NCBI RefSeq assembly: GCF_024741235.1
Contig: NZ_JANSKA010000003.1
Coordinates: 248,001-312,000 of the forward strand
Direction of reading: 5' to 3'
DNA: 64,000 nt
Origin: Tractidigestivibacter montrealensis
GTDB taxonomy: Bacteria; Actinomycetota; Coriobacteriia; Coriobacteriales; Atopobiaceae
The notes under the pieces: generated by a model
What the model was told of the DNA's origin: nothing
What the model saw: the letters and a program-made list of their open reading frames with translations, nothing else
Database searches by the model: none
Program-made: the position numbers and the translations under genes
Shown here: positions 35,415 through 45,301 of the stretch, piece by piece
How the letters are laid out: each line of letters opens with the position of its first letter
Numbering within the stretch: the stretch's first letter is position 1

Positions 35415-35809
35415 AACCAAGAACCTCCTTTTAGGGCGCCGTACGGCGCTTGAACCTGTGACGGCGGGCGCGTGGCCGCGCCATCCAATCCAACGCTCAA
35501 CTATGTACCCATCCGATTGGGGTTATACCGTCGAGATGAGAAAAATCTTACGAATGAGACTTAGATTTTCTAACTGGTGAAGGACTAGGGACTTGATATT
35601 GGCGCCTTTCTCGGCTGGTGCGCGGGTGGCCTTCCACGAACTTCCCCTGCAGCAACGCACTCTCCGGTGCCGCGCCCTTGCTGGAGGCTCAACCCCCGTC
35701 AATCCGCACCGTCTCACGCCTACGACAAATCACCGCAGCTCGCGGCATTAAGCTTGCTCGCAATGCGTACAATGGGATGCACGTCAGGCACCGAGGAAAC
35801 GGGGATTGC
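35415..35809. other. Divergent control region between groS and xpt
   Basis: No gene. Holds an imperfect inverted repeat AAAATCT ... AGATTTT (35542-35569, 14-base spacer) in the only AT-rich part, which is probably the groESL control region. Neither a CIRCE nor a HAIR element is present. I see no purine riboswitch before xpt. Confidence 0.45.
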
Positions 35810-36388
35810 ATGCGGGAGCTCGAGGAGAGGATCAAGCAGGAGGGCATCGTCCGCGAGGGCAATGTGCTCAAGGTGGACAGCTTTCTCAATCACCAGTGCG
35901 ATGTCGCGCTGTACGCGGACATGGGTGACGAGTGGGCGCGGCGCTTTGCCGGCCGGCCTGTCGACAAGATTCTGACCATCGAGGCCTCGGGCATTGGCAT
36001 TGCCTGCGTCGCAGCCACGCGCTTCAACAACACCCCCGTGGTCTTCGCGCGCAAGTCGCAGTCCATCAACCTTGATGGCGAGCAGTACGTTGCCCGCGTG
36101 CACAGTTACACCCACGGCAACGACAACACGGTCATTGTTGCCAAGCGCTTCCTCAACAAGGGCGAGCATGTCCTCATCATCGACGACTTCCTGGCCAACG
36201 GGTGCGCACTCGACGGCCTCATCGAGATCTGCGAGCAGGCCGGAGCCATTGTCGAAGGCATTGGCATCGCTGTCGAGAAGGGCTTCCAGCCCGGCGGCAA
36301 GCGCCTGCGTGAGAAGGGCTTTGACGTGCAGTCTCTTGCCATCGTGAAGTCCATGGACGCAAAGACCGGCAAGATTGAGTTCGAGTAG
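35810..36388 (+). CDS. xpt: Xanthine phosphoribosyltransferase
   Basis: 192 residues from ATG 35810 (GAGGAAACGGGG upstream), the usual 190-residue length; the open frame further up is not needed. Begins [14 protein letters not shown] and has [19 protein letters not shown] and the PRPP-binding loop [17 protein letters not shown]. Makes XMP from xanthine and PRPP, a purine salvage step upstream of GuaA. Confidence 0.95.
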   Translation: MRELEERIKQEGIVREGNVLKVDSFLNHQCDVALYADMGDEWARRFAGRPVDKILTIEASGIGIACVAATRFNNTPVVFARKSQSINLDGEQYVARVHSYTHGNDNTVIVAKRFLNKGEHVLIIDDFLANGCALDGLIEICEQAGAIVEGIGIAVEKGFQPGGKRLREKGFDVQSLAIVKSMDAKTGKIEFE

Positions 36389-36425
36389 CCGCCCGCATCA
36401 GGTGATGCGTCAAACCCAACCGCAC

Positions 36426-36460
36426 AAGCAAGGGGCCCGCACGCTGCGGGCCCCTTGCTT
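36426..36460. terminator. Bidirectional terminator between xpt and nadE
   Basis: Perfect 16-base arms (AAGCAAGGGGCCCGCA and its complement) with a three-base loop and T/A flanks, between convergent genes. Confidence 0.9.
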
Positions 36461-38386
36461 TTACAGCTCCTCCAGTTCGCGCAGCCAGAGCGTGGCACAG
36501 GCATCCGACGGCATGCGCAGGTCTCCCCTGGGCGAGACGGCCGCCGAGCCAACCTTTGGCCCGTCCGGCAGACAGCTGCGCTTGAACTGCTGGGCAAAGT
36601 AGCGCCGGTAGAAGGTCTTCTCCCACTTGAGGATCGTCGCGTCGTCGTAGGTGTCGCCAAGCGCGTAGCGCGCCAGACGGTACGCCTTGCGGGGCGGCGT
36701 CCCGCGGCGCAGGACCTCGTACAGGAAGAAGTCGTGCAGCTCGTAGGGGCCAACAAGGTCCTCGGTGCGCTGGGCAATGGTGCCGTCCTTCTCGGCGGGC
36801 AAAAGCTCCGGCGAGACGGGTGTGTCCAGGACGTCGTAGAGGACCTGAGCTTCCTCGTCGTTTCCGCAGGTATCGGCCACGTAGCGCACAAGGTGACGCA
36901 CGAGGGTCTTGGGCACGCTCGCGTTGACGGCGTACATCGACATGTGGTCGCCGTTGTAGGTGGCCCAGCCAAGTGCCAGCTCGGAGAGGTCGCCGGTGCC
37001 AACCACCAGGCCGCCCTCCTGGTTGGCAATATCCATGAGCACCTGCGTGCGCTCTCGCGCCTGGCTGTTCTCGTACGTGACGTCGTGGACGGACTCGTCA
37101 TGGCCAATATCTGAGAAGTGCTGGCGCACGGCGTCGGAGATGTTGACCTCGCGCAGGTCGCAACCGAGGGCGTCGGCAAGCGTCGTAGCGTTGCCGTGTG
37201 TACGCCCGGTGGTGCCAAACCCGGGCATAGTCACAGCAATGATGCCAATGCGGTCAAGGTCAAGCAGGTCAAACGCGCGGGCGCACACCAGGAGCGCCAG
37301 CGTGGAATCAAGCCCGCCGGAGACACCGATAACCACGTGGCTCGAGTGCGTGTGTGCAAGTCGTTTGGCCAGTCCGCGCGCCTGGATGCTCAGGACGTCC
37401 TCGCACCTCTCGGCGCGGCGCTCCGCGTCTGAGGGAACAAACGGGTGCGGGTCGACAAAGCGCGTGAGCGTAGTGGCACTGGGCGTGAGCGAGAAGTGCG
37501 TGACCGTATAGCCCATCGCCTCGGGCGCCGGAGCGGTGACAAAGGTGGACATGCGGCGGCGCTCCTCGCAGAGAAAGGCTACGTCGACCTCGCTTGTTGC
37601 GGCGCCGGTGCCAAAGGGCTCCGCCTCCGCGAGCATGCGGCCGTTCTCGGCAATCATGTCGTGGCCGCCAAAGACCAGGTCCTGCGTGGACTCGCCGTTG
37701 CCGGCGGACGCGTACACGTACCCGCAGATAAGACGCGCCGACTGACCGCTAACCAAGCTGCGACGGTAATCCGCCTTGCCGACGATGGCGTTGGACGCCG
37801 AGAGGTTGCAGATGAGCGTGGCGCCTGCCAACGCGTGCTGGGTCGAGGGCGGGTTGGGAATCCACAGGTCCTCGCAAATCTCGGCGGCCACCACGAGCTG
37901 CGGCAACTCGTGGCAGGCAAAGAGCTGACGGGTGCCAAAGGGCACGCCCGAGCAGCCCGCAAAGTCCACGGGCACGCAGTCCTCCGGGCCAACCGAGAAG
38001 TGGCGGGACTCGTAGAACTCGTTGTAGGTGGGGATGGCTCGCTTGGGGACAATGCCCAGCACCCTGCCGTGCGCGAGAGCGATTGCGCAGTTGTAGAGCT
38101 TGGCGTTTGCGCGGACGGGTGCGCCGAGAAGCACGAGGGCGTCGATGTGGGAGGTCCTCTGGGCAATGACGGCAACGGCCTTCTCGGCAGCGTCGAGAAG
38201 CGCGTCCTGCCAGAAGAGGTCTTCGCAGGTATACGCCGTCACGCAGAGCTCCGGAAGCACGATGACGCGCGCGCCCTCCTCGATGGCGGCATCGATCTGC
38301 CGCAGGCAGGAGTCCATGTTGTACGCCACGTCGGCAACGCGAACCTCGGGGGTCCTTGCCGCGACCTTCACGAATCCGTCCTGCAT
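36461..38386 (-). CDS. nadE: Glutamine-dependent NAD+ synthetase
   Basis: 641 residues from ATG 38386 (GGGGAGGAAAG upstream). The N-terminal nitrilase-type glutaminase has the Glu (RVIVLPELCVTAY), Lys (GIVPKRAIPTYNEFYE) and nucleophile Cys (VVAAEICEDLW). The C-terminal synthetase has the ATP-pyrophosphatase loop GVSGGLDSTLAL and the NaAD-binding region. Catalyses the last step of NAD synthesis with glutamine as ammonia source. A REP palindrome lies 13 bases before the start codon, which is where the leader mRNA would be. Confidence 0.96.
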   Translation of the reverse strand: MQDGFVKVAARTPEVRVADVAYNMDSCLRQIDAAIEEGARVIVLPELCVTAYTCEDLFWQDALLDAAEKAVAVIAQRTSHIDALVLLGAPVRANAKLYNCAIALAHGRVLGIVPKRAIPTYNEFYESRHFSVGPEDCVPVDFAGCSGVPFGTRQLFACHELPQLVVAAEICEDLWIPNPPSTQHALAGATLICNLSASNAIVGKADYRRSLVSGQSARLICGYVYASAGNGESTQDLVFGGHDMIAENGRMLAEAEPFGTGAATSEVDVAFLCEERRRMSTFVTAPAPEAMGYTVTHFSLTPSATTLTRFVDPHPFVPSDAERRAERCEDVLSIQARGLAKRLAHTHSSHVVIGVSGGLDSTLALLVCARAFDLLDLDRIGIIAVTMPGFGTTGRTHGNATTLADALGCDLREVNISDAVRQHFSDIGHDESVHDVTYENSQARERTQVLMDIANQEGGLVVGTGDLSELALGWATYNGDHMSMYAVNASVPKTLVRHLVRYVADTCGNDEEAQVLYDVLDTPVSPELLPAEKDGTIAQRTEDLVGPYELHDFFLYEVLRRGTPPRKAYRLARYALGDTYDDATILKWEKTFYRRYFAQQFKRSCLPDGPKVGSAAVSPRGDLRMPSDACATLWLRELEEL

Positions 38387-38398
38387 CTTTCCTCCCCG

Positions 38399-38427
38399 TG
38401 AGACAAAGGGACAGTCCCTTTGTCTCA
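38399..38427. repeat. REP-like palindrome, copy 1
   Basis: TGAGACAAAGGGAC-A-GTCCCTTTGTCTCA, perfect 14-base arms around one base. It lies between the transposase stop (38432) and the nadE start (38386). Confidence 0.95.
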
Positions 38428-38431
38428 TTGC

Positions 38432-39190
38432 CTACTGGCCGGCACGTGCGACAATGTTTCTTCCAATGCCGGTGAGCCGCTCGATTTGGCGAACGGACAA
38501 ACCGGCGCTCTTGAGCTCTAAGAGTACCGCATCGCGCCTGCCACGCTCGACTGACTTCAGGCGGCTCGGCGGCAAATCGTCCAGGACTCCAGCTAGAACC
38601 TCTGCGGCCGTGTCATCGGGAATACGCGGCCGCAGGTTTGGTTGATAGCCGTCACTCCCGACCTCTTCAAATGAGAAGCTGGCAAAACCATCCGCCCCGC
38701 CCAACATCCCCAATAGCAAGCGCGTGTCTGCAAATCTCTGACCCCAAAGCGACTCCCCCAGATACTCGTGGTAGCTGCTCCACCGATACGACGCGGCAGA
38801 AGCAATTCTCGCCTTGGCCGGGTTGTTATGGATATAGCGCATCGCCTCAAGAAGATAAGAGTCACCTTCGATGGGAAAGCTGCGAAATCGCTGCTGGAAG
38901 ACATGCCCGACATGGCCTGACCTCGTGTTGTACTGCAGCGCATAGGTTGTGGCGATCTTCTGCATGGCACTACTTAGGGCTTCGCCAGCATCCTCTACCA
39001 GCAAGTGCACATGATTGTCCATAAGGCACCACGCGAGAAGCGTGATCTCACTCTCGTGAAAGGCGTCACTCAGCAGCTCGAGAAATCCAAGGCGGTCGGC
39101 ATCACACTCAAACAGGATTTGCCGCCCGTTGCCCTTGAGAATCACGTGATAGTAGCCTGACTCAGAACGTACGCGAGCTGTCCTCGCCAT
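38432..39190 (-). CDS. REP-associated tyrosine transposase (RAYT, Y1/IS200-like fold)
   Basis: 252 residues. Begins ARTARVRSESGYYHVILKGNGRQILFE, has the HUH metal motif in MDNHVHLLV, and the conserved region YALQYNTRSGHVGHVFQQRF with candidate nucleophile Tyr, followed by AMRYIHNNPAKA. These are the features of single-copy TnpA_REP proteins, which act on REP palindromes in trans. A C-terminal HTH-like extension (LSVRQIERLTGIGRNIVARAGQ ending) may help DNA binding. Palindromes of one sequence lie on both sides (38399-38427 and 39318-39346), with a third 3.3 kb away, so enzyme and substrate are both present. Confidence 0.9.
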   Translation of the reverse strand: MARTARVRSESGYYHVILKGNGRQILFECDADRLGFLELLSDAFHESEITLLAWCLMDNHVHLLVEDAGEALSSAMQKIATTYALQYNTRSGHVGHVFQQRFRSFPIEGDSYLLEAMRYIHNNPAKARIASAASYRWSSYHEYLGESLWGQRFADTRLLLGMLGGADGFASFSFEEVGSDGYQPNLRPRIPDDTAAEVLAGVLDDLPPSRLKSVERGRRDAVLLELKSAGLSVRQIERLTGIGRNIVARAGQ

Positions 39191-39317
39191 ATTCGGCCTC
39201 CCGTCACCGCATTGTCTGTGTGACGGGTGTATACCTTGGGCGAGGCAGCTCGAAGCTTATTCGGCGAGCGCAAAACTATCTTTGACAGCAACCAGCAAGA
39301 CTCCGGAAAGGCGTCAA

Positions 39318-39346
39318 TGAGACAAAGGGACTGTCCCTTTGTCTCA
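39318..39346. repeat. REP-like palindrome, copy 2
   Basis: Same 14-base arms as copy 1 with T in the centre. The TGA at 39344-39346 (minus strand) is the stop codon of the ABC-transporter ATPase gene. Confidence 0.95.
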
Positions 39347-40129
39347 TAGGTACCGCGCGAGGAACTCGCGGGTGCGGGGCTTTTCGGGATTGGTGAACAT
39401 CTTCTCGGGGTTGCCCTTCTCGGCAATGACGCCCTTGTCCATGAACACAACCTCGTCGGAGACGCTGCGCGCGAACGCCATCTCGTGCGTCACCACGACC
39501 ATGGTCATGCCCTGGGATGCCAGGCGGCGCATGACCTCGAGGACCTCGCCGGAAATCTCGGGGTCGAGGGCAGAGGTGGGCTCGTCGAAGAGCATGAGGT
39601 CGGGCTTCATGCAAAGCGCACGGGCAATGGCCACGCGCTGCTTCTGCCCGCCAGAGAGCGTGTTGACGTCGGCTCCGGCAAAGTCCGCAAGGCCCACGGA
39701 GTCGAGGTTGGCCAGCGCGACCTTCTCGGCCTGCCCCTTGGTCATCTTCTTGAGCGTCACCGGCGCAAGCGTGCAGTTGTCCAGCACGTTCATGTTGTTG
39801 AACAGGTTGAAGCCCTGGAAGACCATGCCGATCTTCTCGCGCAGAGCGTTGATGTCCACGTGCTCGGCGGCAAGGTCCTTGCCGTGGAACCACACGTGGC
39901 CGGCATCCGGCGTCTCGAGCAGGTTTATACAGCGCAGAAGCGTCGATTTGCCGGATCCGGACGCGCCGATAATGGTCACCACCTGGCCGGGCATCACGGT
40001 GAGGTCGATGCTGCGCAGGACAACGTTGCTGCCAAAGGACTTCTGCAGTCCCTCGACGCGAACCACGGCCTCCTCGGGGTTGGCTGCGCCCGCAGCGGCG
40101 CCGGCGACTGCGTCCTTCTCGTCTGCCAT
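39344..40129 (-). CDS. glnQ: Polar amino-acid ABC transporter ATPase (GlnQ-like)
   Basis: 261 residues. Walker [11 protein letters not shown]-loop VFQGFNLF, signature [15 protein letters not shown], Walker [15 protein letters not shown] and the switch His in THEMAFA, matching the GlnQ/HisP group. The first 25 residues are a variable Ala/Glu-rich extension. It energises the permease encoded directly upstream (one-base gap). The stop codon lies inside REP palindrome copy 2. Confidence 0.93.
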   Translation of the reverse strand: MADEKDAVAGAAAGAANPEEAVVRVEGLQKSFGSNVVLRSIDLTVMPGQVVTIIGASGSGKSTLLRCINLLETPDAGHVWFHGKDLAAEHVDINALREKIGMVFQGFNLFNNMNVLDNCTLAPVTLKKMTKGQAEKVALANLDSVGLADFAGADVNTLSGGQKQRVAIARALCMKPDLMLFDEPTSALDPEISGEVLEVMRRLASQGMTMVVVTHEMAFARSVSDEVVFMDKGVIAEKGNPEKMFTNPEKPRTREFLARYL

Positions 40130-40130
40130 G

Positions 40131-41333
40131 CTACTTCTCGCCTCCTGCCTTCATCTGGTTGGACACGCCCAGCACGGGCTCGGTCTTCGCGTCAAGCCGC
40201 TTGGCCAGCTTGCCCAAAAGCCACGACGCCGTTGCCGTCATGATGAGGTAGAAGACCGCAATGACGAGATAGGCGTTCAGCTGCTTGTAGTAGATACCAG
40301 CGATGGTCGAGGCGGCAAACGCCAGGTCAAACACGCCAATAACCGAGAGGACCGAGGAGTCCTTGATGTTGATGACCAGCTCGTTGGAGAGGCCGGGGAT
40401 GGCGTAGCGAATGCCCTGCGGGAAGACGACCTTGACCATGGCCTGCCACTGCGAGAGTCCGAGCGAGCGAGCGGCCTCCATCTGGCCCTTGTCCACCGAC
40501 TCGATGCCACCGCGCAGCACCTCCATCATGTACGCGGTGGAGTTGAGCGAGATGACCACCAGGCCGGCAATGAAGCGCGACCACACGGCGTTGATCTCGC
40601 TCACGGACATGCCCGAGCCGCTGAACAGGCCAAACCCGGCGTAGTAGATGATGACGCCCTGGACCAGCATGGGCGTGCCGCGCACCACGGTACTGTAGAC
40701 CTTGGCAAAGCCCACGCCGACCTTCTTCCAGAAGCGGACAAAGTCGTTGTCGGGGCGGTCGATGTGCTGGATGCGCACAAAGACCAGAAGCATTGCCAGC
40801 ACAAAGGCGATGGCCGTGCCAAAGACGGCCAGCTCGATGGTCGTGAGGATGCCCTGCAGGTACGTGGCATAGCCCTGCTGGAACATGTAGAGGATCTGCG
40901 TGAGCATGTCATCCTGCGGCATCCCAGAGGAAGCCGCGGCAGCCGTCCACGCGCTCGCGAAGCCCATGACCGCGCGGTCGACAAAGAGCACAATGGCCAG
41001 CACCCAGATGACGTAGGACCCCAGGCGCAACACCCGTCGCGCGCCGGGCTTCACAAAGGGCGCCACCTGGCCATACGTAGTCCAGTGCATGAGCTTGAAG
41101 ACAAGCGCCACCGCCGAGAGCGCGAGCCACGCGACAAGCACGTAGTACATCACGACCTCGACCGTGAACGCATGGGCAAGGAAGCTCATGGCCGGGCGCG
41201 GCTGGCTTGAGAGCCACATCCCCGCAAGCGCGACGGCAGAGGTGCCGAGAAGGACGTAGCGATGGTCTCGGCGCAACCACGCCGCAAAGCGGGCGCGCCG
41301 GGTCGTCACCGGAATGGATGGTGCATCTGACAT
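40131..41333 (-). CDS. Amino-acid ABC transporter permease with N-terminal extension
   Basis: 400 residues, longer than the 220-250 of most HisM/GlnP permeases. The C-terminal 230 residues form the transport domain ([34 protein letters not shown], and the EAA loop [24 protein letters not shown]). The N-terminal 165 residues add about three more helices of unknown function ([49 protein letters not shown]). Operon with the ATPase downstream and the binding protein upstream. Confidence 0.9.
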   Translation of the reverse strand: MSDAPSIPVTTRRARFAAWLRRDHRYVLLGTSAVALAGMWLSSQPRPAMSFLAHAFTVEVVMYYVLVAWLALSAVALVFKLMHWTTYGQVAPFVKPGARRVLRLGSYVIWVLAIVLFVDRAVMGFASAWTAAAASSGMPQDDMLTQILYMFQQGYATYLQGILTTIELAVFGTAIAFVLAMLLVFVRIQHIDRPDNDFVRFWKKVGVGFAKVYSTVVRGTPMLVQGVIIYYAGFGLFSGSGMSVSEINAVWSRFIAGLVVISLNSTAYMMEVLRGGIESVDKGQMEAARSLGLSQWQAMVKVVFPQGIRYAIPGLSNELVINIKDSSVLSVIGVFDLAFAASTIAGIYYKQLNAYLVIAVFYLIMTATASWLLGKLAKRLDAKTEPVLGVSNQMKAGGEK

Positions 41334-41366
41334 GTTCTTGCTTCTCCCTGCTGTGTGTGGCGCGCG

Positions 41367-42320
41367 CTAGGCGGGCTGACGGTCCATGCAGTCATCCCAC
41401 ATGCTCTGGCGCTCGTCTGCCGAGATGCCGTCAATGACCTCGTTAATCTTGGCGAGAACCGCATCCTGACCCTTGGCGATGGCCGCGTTGTCGGGGTTGG
41501 AGGCATCCGTGAAGCCCTCGCCATCGGCAAGGTCGACCTTCTTGAGCGTGGGATAGTCCTTCAGCAGGCGCGGAAGCGAGAGGGACGAGAAGGTAATGGC
41601 ATCGCAGGTGCCGTTCATGAGGCCGTCGACCACCAGCGGCACGGTGGCCACCGGCGTGAGGTGGTTGACGTTGGGGATCTGGTCGATGAGGTCGTCGTAG
41701 AAGGTGTCCTTCTGACCCAGAACCGAGGCGCCTGAGAAGTCCGAGAGCTTGGTGGCGTTGGCGTAGGGAGAGTCCTGCTTGACGACCATAATGACCTCGT
41801 CGTCGATGTAGGAATCGGAGAAGTCCGCGGACTGCGCGCGCTCGTCCGTCACGGACATGCCAGCGCAGATGATGTCGATCTGGCCGTTGACCAGCGAGTC
41901 AACCAGGCTGCCAAACTCCATCTTCACCGCAACGGGCTCCATGCCCAGCGCGTCGGCAATCTTCTTGGCCATCTGCACGTCATAGCCATCGGCATAGGCG
42001 CCGTCGACGTTCTCGATGGGGATGGTGGTGTCGCTGGCCGAGGACTCCTGCCAGTTGTAGGGGGCGTAAGCGGCCTCCATGCCCACGCGCAGGGTCTTGC
42101 CGTCTCCCAGCTTGAGGGAGTCAGACGAGGAGGTATCGCTGCCGGCGGAGATGGTTGTGGTTGTGGCGGAGCTTGCGGATGCGTCGCTCGACTGAGCGGC
42201 TGGACCACATGCCGTAAGGACGGTCATCCCTCCAACGGTAAGTGCCGTGATACCCGAGGCCCTGAGAAAGTCTCGACGAGAAAATGAGCCAGACGCGTGC
42301 TGGATGGGATGCTTCTTCAT
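41367..42320 (-). CDS. Amino-acid ABC transporter substrate-binding lipoprotein
   Basis: 317 residues from ATG 42320 with GGGAGG upstream; the frame is open to 42452 but only this start gives a signal peptide. The N-terminus combines a twin-Arg motif (FSRRDFLRAS) with a lipobox (GGMTVLTAC), so it may be a Tat-exported lipoprotein. The mature part is a solute-binding protein of the amino-acid family: LRVGMEAAYAPYNWQE, GYDVQMAKKIADALG, MEFGSLVDSLVNGQIDIICAGMSVTDERAQ. Feeds the permease and ATPase below. Confidence 0.92.
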   Translation of the reverse strand: MKKHPIQHASGSFSRRDFLRASGITALTVGGMTVLTACGPAAQSSDASASSATTTTISAGSDTSSSDSLKLGDGKTLRVGMEAAYAPYNWQESSASDTTIPIENVDGAYADGYDVQMAKKIADALGMEPVAVKMEFGSLVDSLVNGQIDIICAGMSVTDERAQSADFSDSYIDDEVIMVVKQDSPYANATKLSDFSGASVLGQKDTFYDDLIDQIPNVNHLTPVATVPLVVDGLMNGTCDAITFSSLSLPRLLKDYPTLKKVDLADGEGFTDASNPDNAAIAKGQDAVLAKINEVIDGISADERQSMWDDCMDRQPA

Positions 42321-42595
42321 GGTGGTCCTCCCTGGACGATCCCCGCTGTTCCCCTTTCGCGCGACGCAACCGGAGGGGACCCATTCCCCTCCCCCTTGCA
42401 AGCGAGACACGCACATGCGACCCGATGCGAGAAAGTTACGCGCACACGGCAACGATACTCCTCTGGTCGCGACGTGCCCCGATAGTCACAGTGAGGTAAC
42501 AATGGAAGGTGTCAATCCAGTGAGACTCAATTTGATATTTGATATAACGAACGAGACGCCCGTTCCCGGCGGGAGGCAGTCCCTCTCGTCACGAA

Positions 42596-42624
42596 TGAGA
42601 CAAAGGGACTGTCCCTTTGTCTCA
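42596..42624. repeat. REP-like palindrome, copy 3
   Basis: Same 14-base arms with T in the centre. The TGA at 42622-42624 (minus strand) is the stop codon of the TsaB-RimI-TsaD gene. A more decayed imperfect inverted repeat (ACGAGA ... TCTCGT, about 42551-42590) stands next to it. Confidence 0.93.
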
Positions 42625-45051
42625 CCAGGCGGGCGGGACGGGGGCGTCGGTCGTGGACCAGGCACCAAGAGGCGCGTTGGGGTCGGCGTCAAGCGTGAGC
42701 GGCGCGAAGTTGCGCGCCCGATAGCTTCTCAACGCCGCAACGCTGATCATGGCGGCATTGTCGCCACAGGCCCGCATGGGCGGCACGGTCACGCGCACGC
42801 CGCGCTTGTCAAAAGCCTTGCGGTACGCCTCGCGTAGCTGCGGGTTTGCGGCAACGCCGCCGCCCACGCAAAAGTCCGAGACACCCGTCTGCTCGACCGC
42901 CGTCACAGCCTTGGCCACCTGCACGTCGATGACCGCCGCCTCGAAGGAGGCCGCAAGGTCGGGCAGGTCGATGGGCCGGCCGGCGCGGTTCTCGCCCTCG
43001 ATGTAGGTAATCACGGCCGTCTTGAGGCCAGACAGCGAGAACTGATAGTCGCCGCTGTGCATCATGGCACGCGGGAAGTGGATGGCGCACGGGTTGCCCT
43101 TTGCGGCAAGCCTGCTAATCACCGGGCCACCGGGATACCCCAGACCCAGTGCCTTGGCGACCTTGTCGAAGGCCTCGCCCACGGCGTCGTCGATGGTGGT
43201 GCCCAGAATCTGGTAGTCGCCCCATCCGCGCACGTAGACCAGCATGGTGTTACCACCAGAGACCAGACTCGCCACAAAGGGCGGCTTGAGGTCCGGTGTC
43301 TCGAAGAGGTTGGCGAGAAGGTGCCCCTCAAGATGGTGCACCGCAATGAGTGGCAGACCCGTTGAGGCGCAGAGACCCTTGGCAAACGCAACGCCCACCA
43401 CAAGAGCTCCCACAAGGCCCGGACCGGCGGTGACGCCAACGGCGGAGAGGTCCGCGGCAGTAAGGGTGTCGCAGCCAAAGTGCGAACCCGCCTGCGCCAT
43501 AGCCTCCTCGTAGACGCCCACGATGGCCTCGACATGCTTGCGGCTGGCTATCTCTGGTACCACGCCGCCAAAGCGGGCATGGAAGTCAATCGAGGTGGCA
43601 ACCACGCTCGAGCACACGGTGCCATGGGAGTCCACCACGGCAATTGCGGTCTCGTCACAGGAAGACTCTATCGAGAGGACCAGATCGCCTGCGGCAGCCA
43701 GGGCCTCCTTGCACGCGGCGTCTCTCGGCCCGGCGAGAATGGGCCACGGGCGGATGGAGGCATGCGGCTCGGGACGCTTGCTCAGGGCCTCGACGTCACC
43801 CGCAAGCGGCAGCTCTGCGCGCAGGATGAGCGCGTCGTGGCCGGGTGCGTAGTAGCCCGGACGGCGGCCAACCTCAGCAAAGCCCAGGTGGTCGTAGGCG
43901 GCTCGCGCAGCTTCGTTCTTCTCGTCCACCTCGAGCGAGGCAGTCTTTGCATTGAGGACGTGCGCGTCGTAGCACAGGCGCGCCACCAGGCGAGACGCCA
44001 CACCCTGGCGACGGTGGCCCTCCTCCACGGCAACGTCGCAGATCTCAAAGTCGTCGCCGGCCATCATGCCGCCGGCAAAGCCGATGATGCGCCCCAGATC
44101 GTGGGCCACCCACCAGCTGCGACCAGGCTGCGAGAGCTCCTCGTAGAAGAGCTTCTCGGTCCAGGGGGTGTGAGAGGAGCCCGAGAAAGCCGCAGCCTCC
44201 AGCTCCGCGACGGCGGGCAGGTCGTTCACCGACATGGGGCGCAGCTGCAGGTGCCTGTCGGCCAGCGCGTCATCCACGCCCGTGACCTCGACGCTTGCGG
44301 GCGCCTTGAGGCCCAGGCGCTTGCGCTCGTTCTCCTCGGCGTCCGAGAGGCGCGTGTAGATGGGCAGCACCAGCGCGGGGTCTCCGGAGTCCAAGGGCGC
44401 CGAGGCAGCGGCAAGCGCCAGCCCCTCGCCCGTGGGGTACCACAGCGCTTCATCAAGGACGTTCGTGAACTCGGCCGCCTCGAAGCGCGCGCGGTACTTC
44501 TTGAGCCCGTTGCCCGTGAGGACAAGCTGGGACGCGTCCGCTCGAGCGGACCACGCAGTCACGCACTCATCTGCCTTGCAGACGGTCTCGGTGGCAAAGG
44601 TGCGGTGCGCGCCGTTGTCATCCAGCTGGTAGACGCCAGGGTAGACTTCGCCGCGCATGGCGTCGTCGGCAACGGCGAGAAGCCCGCGCACGCCTGCCTT
44701 CCAGGCACCCCATGCCGTGGCGTCGAGAACCGAGACACCGTGGAGCGGCTTGGAGAGACCGCACGAGAGACCCTTGGCAGTGGCGATGCCAATACGCACG
44801 CCCGTGAAGCTGCCGGGGCCGCGACCAACCAGAACGCGGCCGAGGTCGGCCATGGTGTGACCGCAGTCCTCGAGCGTCGCGAGGGCCGTTGAGACCAGCT
44901 CGACGTTAGCCTGACGGCGGCACATGTGGTCTCGCGCGGCGAGGACGCGCGGGGTCGAGCCGGGCTCCCAGGACACCACCGCACACGCAAGCATGTCGGT
45001 GGACGTATCGATGGCAAGGGCAAGGCCCTTGGTGTTGGTATCGCTCGTCAT
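42622..45051 (-). CDS. tsaD: TsaB-RimI-TsaD triple fusion (t6A tRNA modification plus N-acetyltransferase)
   Basis: 809 residues from ATG 45051 (GGAG 10 bases upstream; an ATG two codons earlier is possible). Residues 1-250 are TsaB (LALAIDTSTDMLACAVV, GRGPGSFTGVRIGIATAKGL). Residues 265-430 are a RimI-type GNAT domain (CDVAVEEGHRRQGVASRLVARL acetyl-CoA loop). Residues 455-809 are TsaD (VLSIESSCDETAIAVV, AVHHLEGHLLA metal His pair, SGGNTMLVY, VGGGVAANPQLRE). TsaB and TsaD form threonylcarbamoyl-adenosine at A37 of tRNAs with TsaE, encoded next. RimI acetylates ribosomal protein S18. All three are normally separate genes. Stop codon inside REP copy 3. Confidence 0.92.
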   Translation of the reverse strand: MTSDTNTKGLALAIDTSTDMLACAVVSWEPGSTPRVLAARDHMCRRQANVELVSTALATLEDCGHTMADLGRVLVGRGPGSFTGVRIGIATAKGLSCGLSKPLHGVSVLDATAWGAWKAGVRGLLAVADDAMRGEVYPGVYQLDDNGAHRTFATETVCKADECVTAWSARADASQLVLTGNGLKKYRARFEAAEFTNVLDEALWYPTGEGLALAAASAPLDSGDPALVLPIYTRLSDAEENERKRLGLKAPASVEVTGVDDALADRHLQLRPMSVNDLPAVAELEAAAFSGSSHTPWTEKLFYEELSQPGRSWWVAHDLGRIIGFAGGMMAGDDFEICDVAVEEGHRRQGVASRLVARLCYDAHVLNAKTASLEVDEKNEAARAAYDHLGFAEVGRRPGYYAPGHDALILRAELPLAGDVEALSKRPEPHASIRPWPILAGPRDAACKEALAAAGDLVLSIESSCDETAIAVVDSHGTVCSSVVATSIDFHARFGGVVPEIASRKHVEAIVGVYEEAMAQAGSHFGCDTLTAADLSAVGVTAGPGLVGALVVGVAFAKGLCASTGLPLIAVHHLEGHLLANLFETPDLKPPFVASLVSGGNTMLVYVRGWGDYQILGTTIDDAVGEAFDKVAKALGLGYPGGPVISRLAAKGNPCAIHFPRAMMHSGDYQFSLSGLKTAVITYIEGENRAGRPIDLPDLAASFEAAVIDVQVAKAVTAVEQTGVSDFCVGGGVAANPQLREAYRKAFDKRGVRVTVPPMRACGDNAAMISVAALRSYRARNFAPLTLDADPNAPLGAWSTTDAPVPPAW

Positions 45052-45301
45052 TCTCATCTGACTCCAGAGACGTGGCATTATCACGAGGGATAGTGTAGCG
45101 CGGGCGGTGGGGGCAGGCGTCGGCGGGCGCTGCGCTGCCACTAGAGCACACGCGATTCTCGCCGGGAGCTGCCAGAAGGCCCTCCGGGGGACTGTCGGGC
45201 CAATATTCGACAAAATCTAATCTGATGACACAGTTATGTGTCCGGAAATAGCCCCATAGCCCCACAAGGAGAAGGTGCCGGCGAGAAGCCGCAGCCGCCC
45301 C

